Notes: generated by a model not told the origin, from the sequence alone. A stretch of 64,000 bases of DNA from Paenibacillus allorhizosphaerae (GCF_910594985.1 NZ_CAJVCE010000012.1:62001-126000); one strand, 5' to 3'. Positions 1-8,863 are shown, counted from the first letter of the stretch. Numbers and translations are program-made.

Positions 1-370
1 ACATCTCGGCCAAACGACTTCCAAGCTGTTCATCGTCGACACCAAGCGCTTTCAATCCGCGGGTCCAAGACTGTTGGCGGTAGCCGGGAGCCAGCGCTTG
101 CAGCTTACGGAACTGCTCCTGCTTGCCTTCCGTGAAATTCGCCCACAGCCCTTCAAAAGGATTAATCCCGATCATTTTCGTAAAAGGAAATGTTTCATAA
201 GATTCATACAGCGCTCTCGCTTCCCGCCGAACAGCATCTTCCAAAGCATCAGGATCGAGCGTATAACGTTTGGCAGCTTCCTGACATGTCGCCCGGAAAG
301 CTTCTTTGACGCTCCGCTCGTCCCACAATAATGTATCATCCAAATCGAACAGTACCGCTTTAATCGTCAT
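1..370 (-). CDS. HAD-family hydrolase (3' end outside window)
   Basis: Partial gene. The ATG is at 370-368 and the frame stays open to the left edge, giving about the first 123 residues. Motif I of the haloacid dehalogenase superfamily is visible near the start (DLDDTLLW, nucleophile Asp9 and acid/base Asp11), followed by a helical cap region as in subfamily I phosphatases of the YjjG/YfnB kind. A purine-rich GGGAGAAGAG lies upstream of the start. It is 47 bp downstream of the small membrane-protein gene on the same strand and may be co-transcribed with it. Motifs II to IV are not in the window, so the substrate class cannot be narrowed. Confidence 0.85.
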   Translation of the reverse strand, partial: MTIKAVLFDLDDTLLWDERSVKEAFRATCQEAAKRYTLDPDALEDAVRREARALYESYETFPFTKMIGINPFEGLWANFTEGKQEQFRKLQALAPGYRQQSWTRGLKALGVDDEQLGSRLAEM

Positions 371-417
371 CCTGATCTCTTCTCCCCCGAAATTGTCCAT
401 TCAGTCCAAATTAAGTA

Positions 418-927
418 CTATTCTTCTTTTAAAGTAACGTTATTTTTAGCGGCAAATTCCTTCATCTTCCCGTTCAGCTCGTCCATCTGGAACCGGTTGT
501 ACACACGGGTAAATACCCAACGGTTTCCCTTGGGCTTGATTTGTACGACTACGGCGTCTTTACCGATCGTTATTTCGTTAATCTGAGACGCTTCTACTGT
601 CCGGTCTCCGCCAAAACGACGCGAGGTAAGAGCATTCTTCCCAATCTTAATGAAAGGCCGCCGCACCCAATAAATAAGCACCGCGAGAAAAATATAGCTC
701 GCTCCCGTAATCCAGTATAAATTCCCCTGCCCTGCCAGGCCGCGGAAAGAAATTAAACAAAATACTCCCGTAGCCATCAATAGCATTGGCAAAAACCAGC
801 TTCGCCCTTTAAAAGTAACGGAGCCGTCGGACTGCATCTCCGAAATCCTCGGTTGCCCGCTCTTCTTCCTACTTTTGTTAACCGTCTTTGTGTTCTTTTG
901 GACCATTCGTTCCCACTTGCGCGACAT
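418..927 (-). CDS. small membrane protein of unknown function, two TM segments
   Basis: 169 residues. The start ATG at 927 is preceded by AAGGGG with a 7-nt spacer. The N-terminal 40 residues are basic and polar, two hydrophobic segments follow (about residues 44-64 and 69-89) separated by a short loop, and a soluble C-terminal domain of about 75 residues contains alternating beta-like stretches that resemble bacterial PH-like (YdbS/YcxB-type) domains of membrane proteins. That resemblance is from pattern only. I do not recognise a named family. Neighbours (HAD hydrolase downstream, ynzC upstream) do not suggest a function. Confidence 0.75.
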   Translation of the reverse strand: MSRKWERMVQKNTKTVNKSRKKSGQPRISEMQSDGSVTFKGRSWFLPMLLMATGVFCLISFRGLAGQGNLYWITGASYIFLAVLIYWVRRPFIKIGKNALTSRRFGGDRTVEASQINEITIGKDAVVVQIKPKGNRWVFTRVYNRFQMDELNGKMKEFAAKNNVTLKEE

Positions 928-1034
928 AGTTTAACCCCTTATGCATTCATTTACAGTATACCGTACGGATGAATCGAACAATCGTGCTATTGCGGCGGCA
1001 TCAGTCCCCGCATCGTTCCACACTAGCTTCGACT

Positions 1035-1229
1035 TTATTTCGTTTCATCACCGTCAACGAATTTTATATTTTCCAAGTGTGAGCGTAAGGAAGATTTAAA
1101 GGAATCAATGTACTTTTTGCGAAGCGCATTCCGCTCCTCCAGCTCATCATCGGTCAACCCCTCGGCTTTCGCTTTCCGGGCCAATTCGTTAATTCTTCTC
1201 ACGGTTTCATCGTGTTCCGATTCCTTCAT
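1035..1229 (-). CDS. ynzC: DUF896/YnzC-family small protein
   Basis: 64 residues of the UPF0291/DUF896 family: a helical hairpin with the conserved core RINELARKAKAEGLTDDE, then LRKKYIDSFKSSLR. In B. subtilis the homologue YnzC lies in the SOS-controlled yneA-yneB-ynzC operon beside lexA, and the same neighbourhood is seen here with yneA upstream on the same strand. The start at 1229 is chosen because GGGAGG sits 6-7 nt before it; an upstream in-frame ATG at 1277 lacks such a site. Its exact role is unknown, though the family is small, soluble and found mostly in Firmicutes. The recombinase-like yneB normally between yneA and ynzC is absent. Confidence 0.85.
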   Translation of the reverse strand: MKESEHDETVRRINELARKAKAEGLTDDELEERNALRKKYIDSFKSSLRSHLENIKFVDGDETK

Positions 1230-1376
1230 GACGTTCCTCCCGACTTCTGTCAAAACATTATGCATACGCATGGCCACCAGTAATCGAAATACGGGACCTA
1301 TATCATTAATACTTTGACATTATGGGAAGCGGTTGTCAAGAGAGCGGCCAAAGGGTAAACATCAGCAGCGGCGGGA

Positions 1377-1760
1377 CTATTTGCCCGGCGGAAGAATAAG
1401 TTTCTGTCCGACTTGCAATTTCGTATTGTTCAATCCGTTCAACTTCTTAATGCTGTACACGTAATCCCGAACGTCTTCCCCTTTGGCTGCATGATCTTGA
1501 GCAATGCTCCACAGCGTATCCCCTTGCTCGACGTAGACGGTCGCACGTTTGGCGGATGCCGTCGAGGCGTAGGCATCTTCGTTGCCCAAGAAGGCTGAAG
1601 CCAGCCCACTCACGGATAATAGCGCAAGCATCAGCAAGCCGATAATCACGAAGCGTCGGAGCGTTCGCCCCCTGTTCTTCCTATATAAACCCGCGCGTTG
1701 CGGAGCGTATTGAGTATTGCTGCGATTATAACGATTGAGTACTTGTACATTCTGAACCAT
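1377..1760 (-). CDS. yneA: YneA-like cell-division suppressor with LysM domain
   Basis: 127 residues. A basic, Asn/Arg-rich cytoplasmic start is followed by one transmembrane segment (about residues 36-57, FVIIGLLMLALLSVSGLASAF) and a C-terminal LysM domain (about residues 75-123) with VEQGDTLWSIAQDHA and VGQKLILP. This is the layout of YneA, the SOS-induced inhibitor of septation in Bacillus, which acts outside the membrane. It is divergent from lexA and three LexA boxes lie in the shared 147-bp region. The ATG at 1760 is preferred because GGGGGATGAG lies at proper distance; the ATG at 1769 directly abuts that purine run. Family and context agree well. Confidence 0.9.
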   Translation of the reverse strand: MVQNVQVLNRYNRSNTQYAPQRAGLYRKNRGRTLRRFVIIGLLMLALLSVSGLASAFLGNEDAYASTASAKRATVYVEQGDTLWSIAQDHAAKGEDVRDYVYSIKKLNGLNNTKLQVGQKLILPPGK

Positions 1761-1773
1761 GAATCTCATCCCC

Positions 1774-1787
1774 CAAACATTTGTTCT
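1774..1787. promoter_or_regulatory. LexA (SOS) box 1, yneA-proximal
   Basis: CAAACATTTGTTCT is close to the Bacillus LexA consensus CGAAC-N4-GTTCG on both strands. It lies just upstream of the yneA ribosome binding site, downstream of the predicted yneA -10 element, where bound LexA would block elongation or initiation. Confidence 0.75.
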
Positions 1788-1793
1788 GGTATT

Positions 1794-1822
1794 AAGATAA
1801 CACGAACAAATGTTTGTGTCAA
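1794..1822 (-). promoter_or_regulatory. sigma-A promoter of yneA
   Basis: Read on the minus strand, TTGACA (1822-1817) and TATCTT (1799-1794) are separated by exactly 17 nt. A LexA box (1803-1816) fills the spacer, so LexA binding would directly exclude RNA polymerase. This fits strong SOS repression of yneA. Confidence 0.75.
1803..1816. promoter_or_regulatory. LexA (SOS) box 2
   Basis: CGAACAAATGTTTG matches the Bacillus consensus CGAAC-N4-GTTCG at 9 of 10 defined positions. It lies within the spacer of the yneA promoter and about 30 bp upstream of the lexA -35 region. Confidence 0.85.
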
Positions 1823-1832
1823 CATGATTTTT

Positions 1833-1846
1833 CGAACTTATGTTTG
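1833..1846. promoter_or_regulatory. LexA (SOS) box 3, lexA-proximal
   Basis: CGAACTTATGTTTG matches the consensus at 9 of 10 defined positions and overlaps the predicted lexA -35 element, consistent with autorepression. Confidence 0.85.
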
Positions 1847-1872
1847 TACGAACTCCGGTTCTGTGCTATACT
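1844..1872 (+). promoter_or_regulatory. sigma-A promoter of lexA
   Basis: TTGTAC (1844-1849) and TATACT (1867-1872) are 17 nt apart, and the -10 is extended (TGC before TATACT). LexA box 3 overlaps the -35 hexamer. Confidence 0.65.
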
Positions 1873-1907
1873 TCTAAGTAATGATTACCAAAAATGGAGT
1901 GATTCGA

Positions 1908-2528
1908 ATGAGCAAGATTTCCAATCGTCAGCAGGCGATCCTGGATTTCATCAAGAACGAGGTTAGAGACAAAGGATACCCTCCATCCGTAAGAGAAATC
2001 GGCGAAGCCGTCGGACTGGCTTCCAGTTCGACCGTTCACGGGCATCTGGAGCGCCTGGAGAAAAAGGGGCTCATTCGCCGCGACCCGACCAAGCCGAGAG
2101 CGATCGAAATTCTCGACGGCAGCGAGGGCGACGGAGCGTTCGCCGTTTCCGTGGCGAGAGTGCCGCTCATCGGACGGGTAACCGCCGGTACGCCGATTAC
2201 GGCGACAGAGAACATCGAAGACTATTTCCCGCTGCCGGCGCATTATGTTGGTGATCATAACGTTTTTATGCTCAGCGTAATCGGTGAAAGTATGATTGAA
2301 GCAGGAATCCATAACGGAGATTATGTGATTGTGCGGCAGCAGCAAACCGCGGATAACGGGGAAATTGTCGTAGCGATGACCGAAGAGGACGAGGCGACGG
2401 TAAAGACGTTCTACAAGGAGCGCGACCATATTCGCCTTCAACCCGAGAACCCGACGATGGAACCGATCCGTCTCAAGCATGTGACGATCCTCGGCAAAGT
2501 AATCGGCGTATTCCGCAACATCCATTAA
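1908..2528 (+). CDS. lexA: LexA repressor (SOS response)
   Basis: 206 residues, the normal length for Bacillus-type LexA. It represses the SOS regulon and cleaves itself when RecA filaments form. Winged-helix DNA-binding domain at about residues 1-65, including [20 protein letters not shown]. The self-cleavage site is Ala93-Gly94 in RVTAGTP, and the Ser/Lys catalytic dyad is Ser128 (GESMIEAG) and Lys166 (ATVKTF). The start at 1908 is chosen because GGAGTG lies about 7 nt upstream and the N-terminus then aligns with known LexA; an in-frame ATG at 1881 would add nine residues without a better site. Divergent from yneA and controlled by the boxes between them. Confidence 0.98.
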   Translation: MSKISNRQQAILDFIKNEVRDKGYPPSVREIGEAVGLASSSTVHGHLERLEKKGLIRRDPTKPRAIEILDGSEGDGAFAVSVARVPLIGRVTAGTPITATENIEDYFPLPAHYVGDHNVFMLSVIGESMIEAGIHNGDYVIVRQQQTADNGEIVVAMTEEDEATVKTFYKERDHIRLQPENPTMEPIRLKHVTILGKVIGVFRNIH

Positions 2529-2634
2529 AATCAATCCCTTTTGCAAACGCTATGTTTCAGCGGAGGCAATAGGGATTTTTTCTTTACCTGGCAGCTGGCG
2601 GGTGATCTGGGCGGATGCGAGGAAACGCGGAAAC

Positions 2635-2688
2635 AATGAAAAAACGTCCGTTCCGGGAATTTGCGTTTTCCCCGAACGGACGTTTCTC
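2635..2688. terminator. bidirectional terminator between lexA and glnA
   Basis: An inverted repeat of about 14 bp (arms near 2643-2657 and 2670-2684, AACGTCCGTTC / GAACGGACGTT) is preceded by an A-run and followed by T-rich sequence. It lies between the convergent lexA and glnA genes and can serve both. Confidence 0.8.
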
Positions 2689-2701
2689 ATAGAAACGATG
2701 T

Positions 2702-4039
2702 TTAATACAGCGTCAAGTATTGCTCCCGCTCCCAGGCATGCACCTGCGTGCGGTAGATGTCCCACTCGATTTCCTTCAGCTCGTAGAAATGAGCGAGCGC
2801 GTGTTCGCCAAGCGCATCGCAGATTACGTCGTCGCGAAGCAGCTCGTCGAGCGCTTGTTTCAAATCGACCGGCAGGCTCGGGATGCCTTGCTCTTCCCGC
2901 TCCTCTTCGGTCATCACGTAAATGTTGCGATCCGTCGGAGGCGGCAGCTGCGTCTTGTTCTTGATGCCGTCCAGTCCGGCTTTCAGCATGACCGCCAGCG
3001 CCAGGTACGGGTTGGCCGCAGGGTCCGGATTTCGCACTTCTACGCGTGTGCTGAGTCCTCTCGACGCCGGAATCCGGATCATCGGACTGCGGTTGCTAGC
3101 CGACCATGCGACATAGCAAGGCGCTTCGTAGCCCGGCACAAGACGTTTGTAAGAATTGACCGTCGGATTCGTAATCGCAGCAAACGCACGCGCATGCTTC
3201 AAAATACCGGCCATATAATAACGGGCTGTCGCACTGAGACCGAGCTTGTCGTTCTCATCGTAGAACGCGTTCTCCTTGCCGCTGAACAGAGACTGGTGGC
3301 AGTGCATCCCCGAACCGTTTACGCCAAAGAGCGGCTTCGGCATGAAAGAGGCATGCAGACCGTGCTGTCTGGCAATCGTCTTGACGACGAGTTTGAACGT
3401 CTGGATCTGGTCCGCCGCTTTTACGGCGCTCTCATACTTAAAATCGATCTCGTGCTGTCCCGGCGCCACTTCGTGGTGGGACGCTTCGATTTCAAAGCCC
3501 ATTTCTTCCAGCGTCAGTACGATTTCCCTCCGGCAGTTTTCCCCGAGGTCAGTCGGAGCGAGGTCGAAATATCCGCCCTGATCGTTCAACTCCATCGTCG
3601 GATTGCCCTTCTCGTCGGTTTTAAACAAGAAAAACTCCGGTTCCGGACCGACGTTCATCGCCGTAAAGCCCATTTCCTCGGCTTCCTTCAGCGCGGTTTT
3701 CAATATCCCGCGCGGGTCGCCAGGGAACGGTCTTCCATCAGGCAAATAAATGTCGCAAATCAAGCGGGCTACCCGATCTTCCGTCACCCACGGAAACACT
3801 ACCCAAGTATCCAAGTCGGGGTATAAGTACATATCGGATTCCTCAATGCGGACATACCCCTCGATCGAAGAGCCGTCGAACATCATTTTGTTATCAAGCG
3901 CCTTCTCCAGCTGGCTGACGGGAATTTCTACGTTCTTGATCGTTCCGAGCAAATCGGTGAATTGCAAGCGGATGAACCGGACATTCTGTTCTTTGGCAGT
4001 TCGAAGAATATCTTCTTTGGTGTATTTGTTAACGGTCAT
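2702..4039 (-). CDS. glnA: glutamine synthetase type I
   Basis: 445 residues, as in Bacillus GlnA (GSI-alpha). It makes glutamine from glutamate, ammonia and ATP as a dodecamer. Visible signatures: N-terminal beta-grasp with [17 protein letters not shown], the catalytic domain with [10 protein letters not shown], the ATP-site region [12 protein letters not shown], and [15 protein letters not shown]-alpha enzymes are regulated by feedback and by GlnR binding, not by adenylylation. The start ATG at 4039 follows AAGGAGGAG. It is 89 bp downstream of glnR, the normal Bacillus operon order, and shares the GlnR-controlled promoter. Confidence 0.98.
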   Translation of the reverse strand: MTVNKYTKEDILRTAKEQNVRFIRLQFTDLLGTIKNVEIPVSQLEKALDNKMMFDGSSIEGYVRIEESDMYLYPDLDTWVVFPWVTEDRVARLICDIYLPDGRPFPGDPRGILKTALKEAEEMGFTAMNVGPEPEFFLFKTDEKGNPTMELNDQGGYFDLAPTDLGENCRREIVLTLEEMGFEIEASHHEVAPGQHEIDFKYESAVKAADQIQTFKLVVKTIARQHGLHASFMPKPLFGVNGSGMHCHQSLFSGKENAFYDENDKLGLSATARYYMAGILKHARAFAAITNPTVNSYKRLVPGYEAPCYVAWSASNRSPMIRIPASRGLSTRVEVRNPDPAANPYLALAVMLKAGLDGIKNKTQLPPPTDRNIYVMTEEEREEQGIPSLPVDLKQALDELLRDDVICDALGEHALAHFYELKEIEWDIYRTQVHAWEREQYLTLY

Positions 4040-4128
4040 TGTGAAATCTCCTCCTTAAACGGGTGTCACATTGTTACAAAGCGTGTCCGATCCGTGCGAA
4101 AAAAGACGCCGGACTGCTCCGGTAAGCC

Positions 4129-4542
4129 TTACTTTCTGAAAAAGCGGGAAAGCTCGCCTTGAATCAGCGACACTTGATTCGGACGTTTGCCGCCGCCGAG
4201 AAGCTGCTGTTTGAGCATCTTATGCAGCTGCGTATCCGTCATTTCTCTGCGCTTCACTTCCGAATGCTCGTTGATGACTGTCGCCTCTTCGGAGTCTTTG
4301 GAAACGGGCAGCAAAACCTGCTTGATTCCCGCGATGTTTACGCCCTTCTCGATCAAATCCTTGATCTCGAGCAAACGTTCCACATCGTTGAAAGAATACA
4401 AGCGCTGATTGCCGCCTGTCCGGGCGGGGATAATGAGCTCGTGCTGCTCATAGTAACGAATTTGTCTGGCGGTCAAGTCCGTCAGCTTCATCACGATCCC
4501 GATCGGGAAAAGCGCCATATTTCTGCGGATATCATCAGTCAT
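4129..4542 (-). CDS. glnR: GlnR, MerR-family repressor of nitrogen genes
   Basis: 137 residues. N-terminal MerR-type winged helix-turn-helix: MKLTDLTARQIRYYEQHELI, then RTGGNQRLYSFNDVERLLEI. The C-terminal tail is the segment that senses feedback-inhibited glutamine synthetase in Bacillus. It represses glnRA and other nitrogen genes when nitrogen is plentiful. The start at 4542 gives MTDDIRR, which matches the N-terminus of known GlnR proteins, with AGGAG 8 nt upstream; two further in-frame ATGs upstream are poorly placed. glnA follows on the same strand and ynbB and hflX precede it, as in B. subtilis. Confidence 0.95.
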   Translation of the reverse strand: MTDDIRRNMALFPIGIVMKLTDLTARQIRYYEQHELIIPARTGGNQRLYSFNDVERLLEIKDLIEKGVNIAGIKQVLLPVSKDSEEATVINEHSEVKRREMTDTQLHKMLKQQLLGGGKRPNQVSLIQGELSRFFRK

Positions 4543-4575
4543 GACCATCACTCCTAAACACATGAACCTGACCTT

Positions 4576-4604
4576 ATTGTAACCTCGATCACAAAACGTG
4601 TCAA
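4576..4604 (-). promoter_or_regulatory. sigma-A promoter of glnRA
   Basis: On the minus strand TTGACA (4604-4599) and TACAAT (4581-4576) are spaced by exactly 17 nt. The -10 is 34 bp from the glnR start. A second, imperfect GlnR-like inverted repeat, TGTAACCTCGATCACA at 4578-4593 with a 6-nt instead of 7-nt spacer, overlaps the -10 element. Confidence 0.8.
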
Positions 4605-4626
4605 GTTGTGTTAGGTTTATGCCATA

Positions 4627-4643
4627 TGTCAGCATTTTTTACA
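4627..4643. promoter_or_regulatory. GlnR/TnrA operator upstream of glnRA
   Basis: TGTCAGCATTTTTTACA fits the GlnR/TnrA consensus TGTNA-N7-TNACA at every defined position. It lies 22 bp upstream of the glnRA -35 element, comparable to the upstream operator of B. subtilis glnRA. Confidence 0.85.
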
Positions 4644-4747
4644 GAAAGCGCTTTTCTGTACAGTCCGCCCGCATGGGTCATCCATGCGGCAATGTCGATC
4701 GTTCACGCATCAGCATCGCTTGCTGCGCAACTCAGAAATGTACGGCA

Positions 4748-6010
4748 TCAATTGTCTTCCAGATGCAACAAGCCGCGGTCGATCATGTTTTGTATCGCGG
4801 TGAGCACGCCCATCTTGCAATGGGAGTACGTCAAGCCTCCTTGCATATAAGCGATATAAGGCTCACGGATCGGCGCATCGGCGGACAACTCCAGACTTCC
4901 TCCCTGGATGAACGTACCGGCCGCCATAATGACTGGGTGCTCATAGCCCGGCATATCCCAAGGCTCTGGCACCACATGTGAATCGACCGCCGCCGCTTGC
5001 TGAATCCCTTGAACGAAGGCGATCAAATGTTCCGGTCCGCTAAACCGGATCGCCTGGATCAAATCCGTCCGCGGATCATCCCAGCGCGGATGCGTAACGA
5101 AACCGAGCCGCTCGAAGACCGAGGCGGCGAATACCGAGCCTTTCACGGCTTGTCCGACCAGATGCGGGGCCAAAAATAATCCTTGGTATATCGAGCGCGT
5201 CGTTCCCAGCATTGCGCCGACCTCCCCGCCGATGCCCGGAGCGGTCAATCGATACGATGCGAGCTCAACATATTTAGCTTTACCAACGATGTAACCGCCG
5301 GTGGCAGCCAATCCGCCGCCCGGATTTTTGATCAGCGAGCCGGCCATCAGGTCGACGCCGGCTTCCGTAGGCTCCGTCAGCTCCGTAAATTCGCCGTAAC
5401 AGTTATCGACGAACACGATCACATCGGGCTTGATCTCCTTGACGAACCGGACCATTTCAGCGATTTGCGCGACGGTGAAGGACGGACGCCACGAATAGCC
5501 GCGGGACCGCTGAATACCGATAACCCGCGTGCTGGAGCTAATGCAGCGGGCAATGCTCTCGTAATCCGGCGATCCATCGTCTAGAAGCGCGACCTCGCCA
5601 TAGCGGATTCCAAAGTCCTGCAGCGAACCGAGTCCGTCGCCCGGTTTGCCGATTACCTTGTGCAGCGTATCGTACGGTCGGCCCGTAATCATAAGCAGCT
5701 CGTCCCCCGGCCGCAGCACGCCGAACAATGCGGTACCGATCGTATGCGTGCCCGAGACGAAATGCGGCCGCACCAGCGCCGTCTCCGCGCCGAAGATGTC
5801 CGCATACACCAGATCAAGCACCTCGCGGCCCCGGTCGTTGTAGCCGTAGCCCGTCGACCCGGCAAAATGGTAATCGCTGACTTTATGTTTTTGGAATGCG
5901 CGAATCACCTTCCATTGATTGCGATCGACAATCCGGTCGATTTCTTTCCGTTTCCCCTCAATTTGAAGCTCGGCCTGATCCATCAGGCCGAGCACCTGTT
6001 CCTTAAACAT
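4748..6010 (-). CDS. ynbB: YnbB-like PLP-dependent lyase (methionine gamma-lyase fold)
   Basis: 420 residues, usual length for the family often labelled aluminium-resistance protein (PF06838). It is a fold-type I PLP enzyme related to cystathionine/methionine lyases; its physiological substrate is not settled. The PLP lysine is in GSLIKNPGGG, the glycine-rich phosphate site in STGYGYND and SGTHTIG, and the Asp that contacts the PLP nitrogen in VFVDNCYGEF. The start ATG at 6010 overlaps the hflX stop (ATGTTTAA), implying coupled translation. The order hflX-ynbB-glnR-glnA is that of B. subtilis. Confidence 0.9.
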   Translation of the reverse strand: MFKEQVLGLMDQAELQIEGKRKEIDRIVDRNQWKVIRAFQKHKVSDYHFAGSTGYGYNDRGREVLDLVYADIFGAETALVRPHFVSGTHTIGTALFGVLRPGDELLMITGRPYDTLHKVIGKPGDGLGSLQDFGIRYGEVALLDDGSPDYESIARCISSSTRVIGIQRSRGYSWRPSFTVAQIAEMVRFVKEIKPDVIVFVDNCYGEFTELTEPTEAGVDLMAGSLIKNPGGGLAATGGYIVGKAKYVELASYRLTAPGIGGEVGAMLGTTRSIYQGLFLAPHLVGQAVKGSVFAASVFERLGFVTHPRWDDPRTDLIQAIRFSGPEHLIAFVQGIQQAAAVDSHVVPEPWDMPGYEHPVIMAAGTFIQGGSLELSADAPIREPYIAYMQGGLTYSHCKMGVLTAIQNMIDRGLLHLEDN

Positions 6011-7337
6011 GTTCTGTCGTCTCTCCTCCGGCTTCTCCCTGCGCAAGCCTCGCCGAATCGTATGCGGCGAGCATATATCCGATTTTATCAAATTCCTTGT
6101 TGTTCAAGCGAACTTTAAAGAGCATATCGCTTCCGTCAACCTCGTTCTCCAGCACTTCGCCTACCCGATAAACGAGCGAGATCATATCGCCTTTATCGGC
6201 CGGGATGCGGAAGGTGCGGCTATCGCTCATCAGCTTGCGTTCGAGCAGTGCTCTCACCTGGTCCAAATGCGCTTCGTTGTAAGCGGATATCCGAAGAAAT
6301 TCCCCTTCCGTGGAAAGCATCTCCGCCTGCCCCGGCGGGCACAGGTCGATTTTGTTGAACAGCGTGACGCGCTCCTTCCCGTGCGCTCCAAGCTCCTCCA
6401 GCACCTGATCGACAACCTTCATCTGCGTCGGCATCATTTCCGAAGCGCTGTCCACTACATGCAGGATGAGGTCAGCTTCATTGGCTTCCTCCAGCGTGGC
6501 GCGAAACGCGGCAACGAGATCATGCGGCAAGTTTTGAATAAATCCGACCGTGTCGGTGAGCACGATATCCGCTCCGCCTGGCAGCTTGAGCGCACGTGAA
6601 GTCGGGTCCAACGTGGCAAACAGCTGGTTTTCTACAAAAACATCCGTTTTCGTCAGCTGCTTCAGCATCGTCGATTTGCCTGCATTCGTATAGCCGACCA
6701 GGGCGACCTGATAGACGCCCGTTTCCTTGCGCCGCTCACGATGCAAGTTGCGGTGCCGCACAACCTCCTGCAGTTGGCGCTTCAATTCGCTGATGCGGTT
6801 GCGAATGTGCCTCCGGTCCGTTTCAAGCTTCGATTCCCCCGGACCTCGTGTACCGATCCCGCCGCCCAGCCGGGACAAGTTTTTGCCGTGGCCGGACAGC
6901 CGCGGCAGCAAATAGCTGAGCTGCGCCAGCTCGACCTGGATAATCCCCTCACGCGTCTTGGCGCGCTGGGCGAAGATGTCCAAGATGAGCTGCGTTCGGT
7001 CGATAATTTTCACATCCAGAAACTGTTCCAGGTTTCTCACCTGCGCCCCGGACAGCTCTTGATCGAAAATGGCGGTGTTCGCGCCCGTCTCGCCGAGCAA
7101 GGTCTTAAGCTCCTCCGCCTTGCCTTTGCCGATAAACCATTTCGAATCGGCATATTCCTTATTTTGGGTCAACATCCCCGTAACGTCAACCTGCGCCGTT
7201 TCCGCCAAGCTGATCAGCTCGGCAAGCGAATAATCCGCATCATAAGCGTCCTGTTTTTTCAGCTCCGGCGTCACCAGACTGACCAGAACGGCGCGATCCC
7301 GGGTATCCGGTGTAACTTCATGCGTCGTTGATTTCAT
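6003..7337 (-). CDS. hflX: GTPase HflX, ribosome-splitting factor
   Basis: 444 residues from the ATG at 7337. HflX is an Obg-class GTPase that binds and splits stalled 70S/100S ribosomes. Domains: N-terminal HflX domain with AVLVSLVTPE and FIGKGKAEEL, a coiled glycine-rich linker (LSRLGGGIGTRGPGESKLE), then the G domain with G1 GYTNAGKST, G3 DTVGFI, and G4 FNKIDL. The start is uncertain: AAAGGAG lies about 14 nt upstream of 7337, which is long, and an in-frame ATG at 7370 has no clear site. First gene of the hflX-ynbB pair; its stop overlaps the ynbB start. Confidence 0.95.
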   Translation of the reverse strand: MKSTTHEVTPDTRDRAVLVSLVTPELKKQDAYDADYSLAELISLAETAQVDVTGMLTQNKEYADSKWFIGKGKAEELKTLLGETGANTAIFDQELSGAQVRNLEQFLDVKIIDRTQLILDIFAQRAKTREGIIQVELAQLSYLLPRLSGHGKNLSRLGGGIGTRGPGESKLETDRRHIRNRISELKRQLQEVVRHRNLHRERRKETGVYQVALVGYTNAGKSTMLKQLTKTDVFVENQLFATLDPTSRALKLPGGADIVLTDTVGFIQNLPHDLVAAFRATLEEANEADLILHVVDSASEMMPTQMKVVDQVLEELGAHGKERVTLFNKIDLCPPGQAEMLSTEGEFLRISAYNEAHLDQVRALLERKLMSDSRTFRIPADKGDMISLVYRVGEVLENEVDGSDMLFKVRLNNKEFDKIGYMLAAYDSARLAQGEAGGETTEHV

Positions 7338-7370
7338 AACTATTTCATCGTCTCCTTTGACGTTATTCAT

Positions 7371-7756
7371 TCGATTAAGGCATTACCAAATTCTATACAA
7401 CTTCGGCTCCGTCTTCAAGGAATACAACTTCTTTAATTAATTTCCCCACAATACCGTTACTATTTTTGAGTCGCCATATGATCTGGTACGAACATCTTCC
7501 AATACAGCATGGCTTTGATATTTATAATAATCAACCAATGCAGATTAGTATTTACGAAATTCCATTTTATTGATGCGAAGCAGTAAATTCAATACTGGAA
7601 CATGCGTAGAAGTATAACCTCAGCAAACTTATTAAACAACCTGGTAGAACAATGAAGTTATTTGATCCCCTAAAATAATGCAGCCTTAGTCCGTGGAAAT
7701 TCGAACGAACCAAGGCCGCTGAATATATTTTTTATGAAATCGCAAACATAACCGAC
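7371..7756. other. AT-rich gap between spoVK and hflX
   Basis: About 385 bp without a supported gene. It contains the likely spoVK terminator (7680-7720) and presumably the hflX promoter, for which no clear hexamers were found. On the minus strand a stretch of about 33 codons reads as plausible protein (containing RSYGDSKIVTVLWGN) before a stop, but it has no start or ribosome site and I do not recognise it. Confidence 0.5.
7675..7722 (-). terminator. probable terminator after spoVK
   Basis: An imperfect hairpin (arms GCAGCCTTAGT and ACCAAGGCCGC, 9 of 11 pairs) is followed on the minus strand by ATTATTTTAG. It lies about 35 bp after the spoVK stop. Confidence 0.5.
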
Positions 7757-8737
7757 TCAATAAAAACTTGAAATGTTGTGTGATTTTAAGTTCACCGATT
7801 CCTCATGTATAATAAAATCCTCGCTAGTAAGATTCATAAGATCTTTTTTAGCAGGTTTTAATGGCTTTCTTATTAACCGTACAGCTTGATACCGGATCGC
7901 TTTCTCGATGATATTCCTGACGTACCTTGCATTACTGAAGTTTAAATTTAAATGTTTTTCATACTGTAAATGTTCTTTGACTTTATGAATCGCATCGGGA
8001 AGAATGTTGTACTCTCGCTCGTTAGCCATTTTGTTGGCGATTTTGATCAACTGATCGATCGAGTAATCCGGAAAATCAACCTGGATTGGAAATCTCGAAG
8101 GCAGCCCCGGATTGGTTTGCAGGAAATTTTCTATTTCGAGCGGATAACCCGCCAGTATGAGAACAAAATCGTTTTTATGGTCTTCCATTGCTTTTACTAA
8201 ACAATCAATACACTCTTTGCCAAAATCTTTTTCCCCGCCGCGGGCCAAGCTGTATGCCTCGTCGATAAACAGAATTCCGCCGAGCGCTTTTTTAACTAAC
8301 TCTCTTGTCTTTAATGCAGTATGTCCTATGTATTCCCCAACAAGATCGGCTCTTTCAACTTCGATCAGATGTCCCTTGGAAAGCACTCCCATCGACTTAA
8401 ACAATTTACCCACGATTCTTGCAACCGTCGTTTTCCCTGTTCCGGGGTTCCCTTTGAATATCATATGGTAAACATTGGAACCTACATGAAGTCCTTCTTG
8501 AATTCGAAATTGTTTGATCTGAAGCATGGCATAAATCTGAAACACTAATTCCTTTACTTCTTCCAACCCAATCATATCGTCCAGTTCTTTGAAAATGTCG
8601 GAAAATGCTTCCATATATTGAGACATCTCTTTATTTTGAGCATTGTTACTCTCGACGTGAGTTGGTTCGGGAGATGATTTAAATATAACATTAATCTGGC
8701 GATTTCGAGTCGTAATTTGACGCGTATCTTCACTCAC
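7757..8737 (-). CDS. spoVK: AAA+ ATPase, stage V sporulation protein K
   Basis: 326 residues, close to B. subtilis SpoVK (about 320) and the related CbbX proteins. A single AAA+ module: Walker A GNPGTGKTT (near residue 95), Walker B ILFIDEAYSL, sensor 1 in FVLILAGYP, and arginine-finger region GLPSRFP, followed by the C-terminal lid. SpoVK is needed late in sporulation for spore maturation in Bacillus. It lies directly upstream of hflX as in B. subtilis. The gene is more AT-rich than its neighbours, but the frame is intact. Confidence 0.9.
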   Translation of the reverse strand: MSEDTRQITTRNRQINVIFKSSPEPTHVESNNAQNKEMSQYMEAFSDIFKELDDMIGLEEVKELVFQIYAMLQIKQFRIQEGLHVGSNVYHMIFKGNPGTGKTTVARIVGKLFKSMGVLSKGHLIEVERADLVGEYIGHTALKTRELVKKALGGILFIDEAYSLARGGEKDFGKECIDCLVKAMEDHKNDFVLILAGYPLEIENFLQTNPGLPSRFPIQVDFPDYSIDQLIKIANKMANEREYNILPDAIHKVKEHLQYEKHLNLNFSNARYVRNIIEKAIRYQAVRLIRKPLKPAKKDLMNLTSEDFIIHEESVNLKSHNISSFY

Positions 8738-8863
8738 CTTTTTGTCACCCTCCCCTTGTCATACTTATATATTTATGTGAAATCCAAGGGAAACATGTTG
8801 TTTATATATTTTGTACCGATTGTGTCTTTTTTCTTTGTCTGTAGTATATTCAAACGGCAAAAC

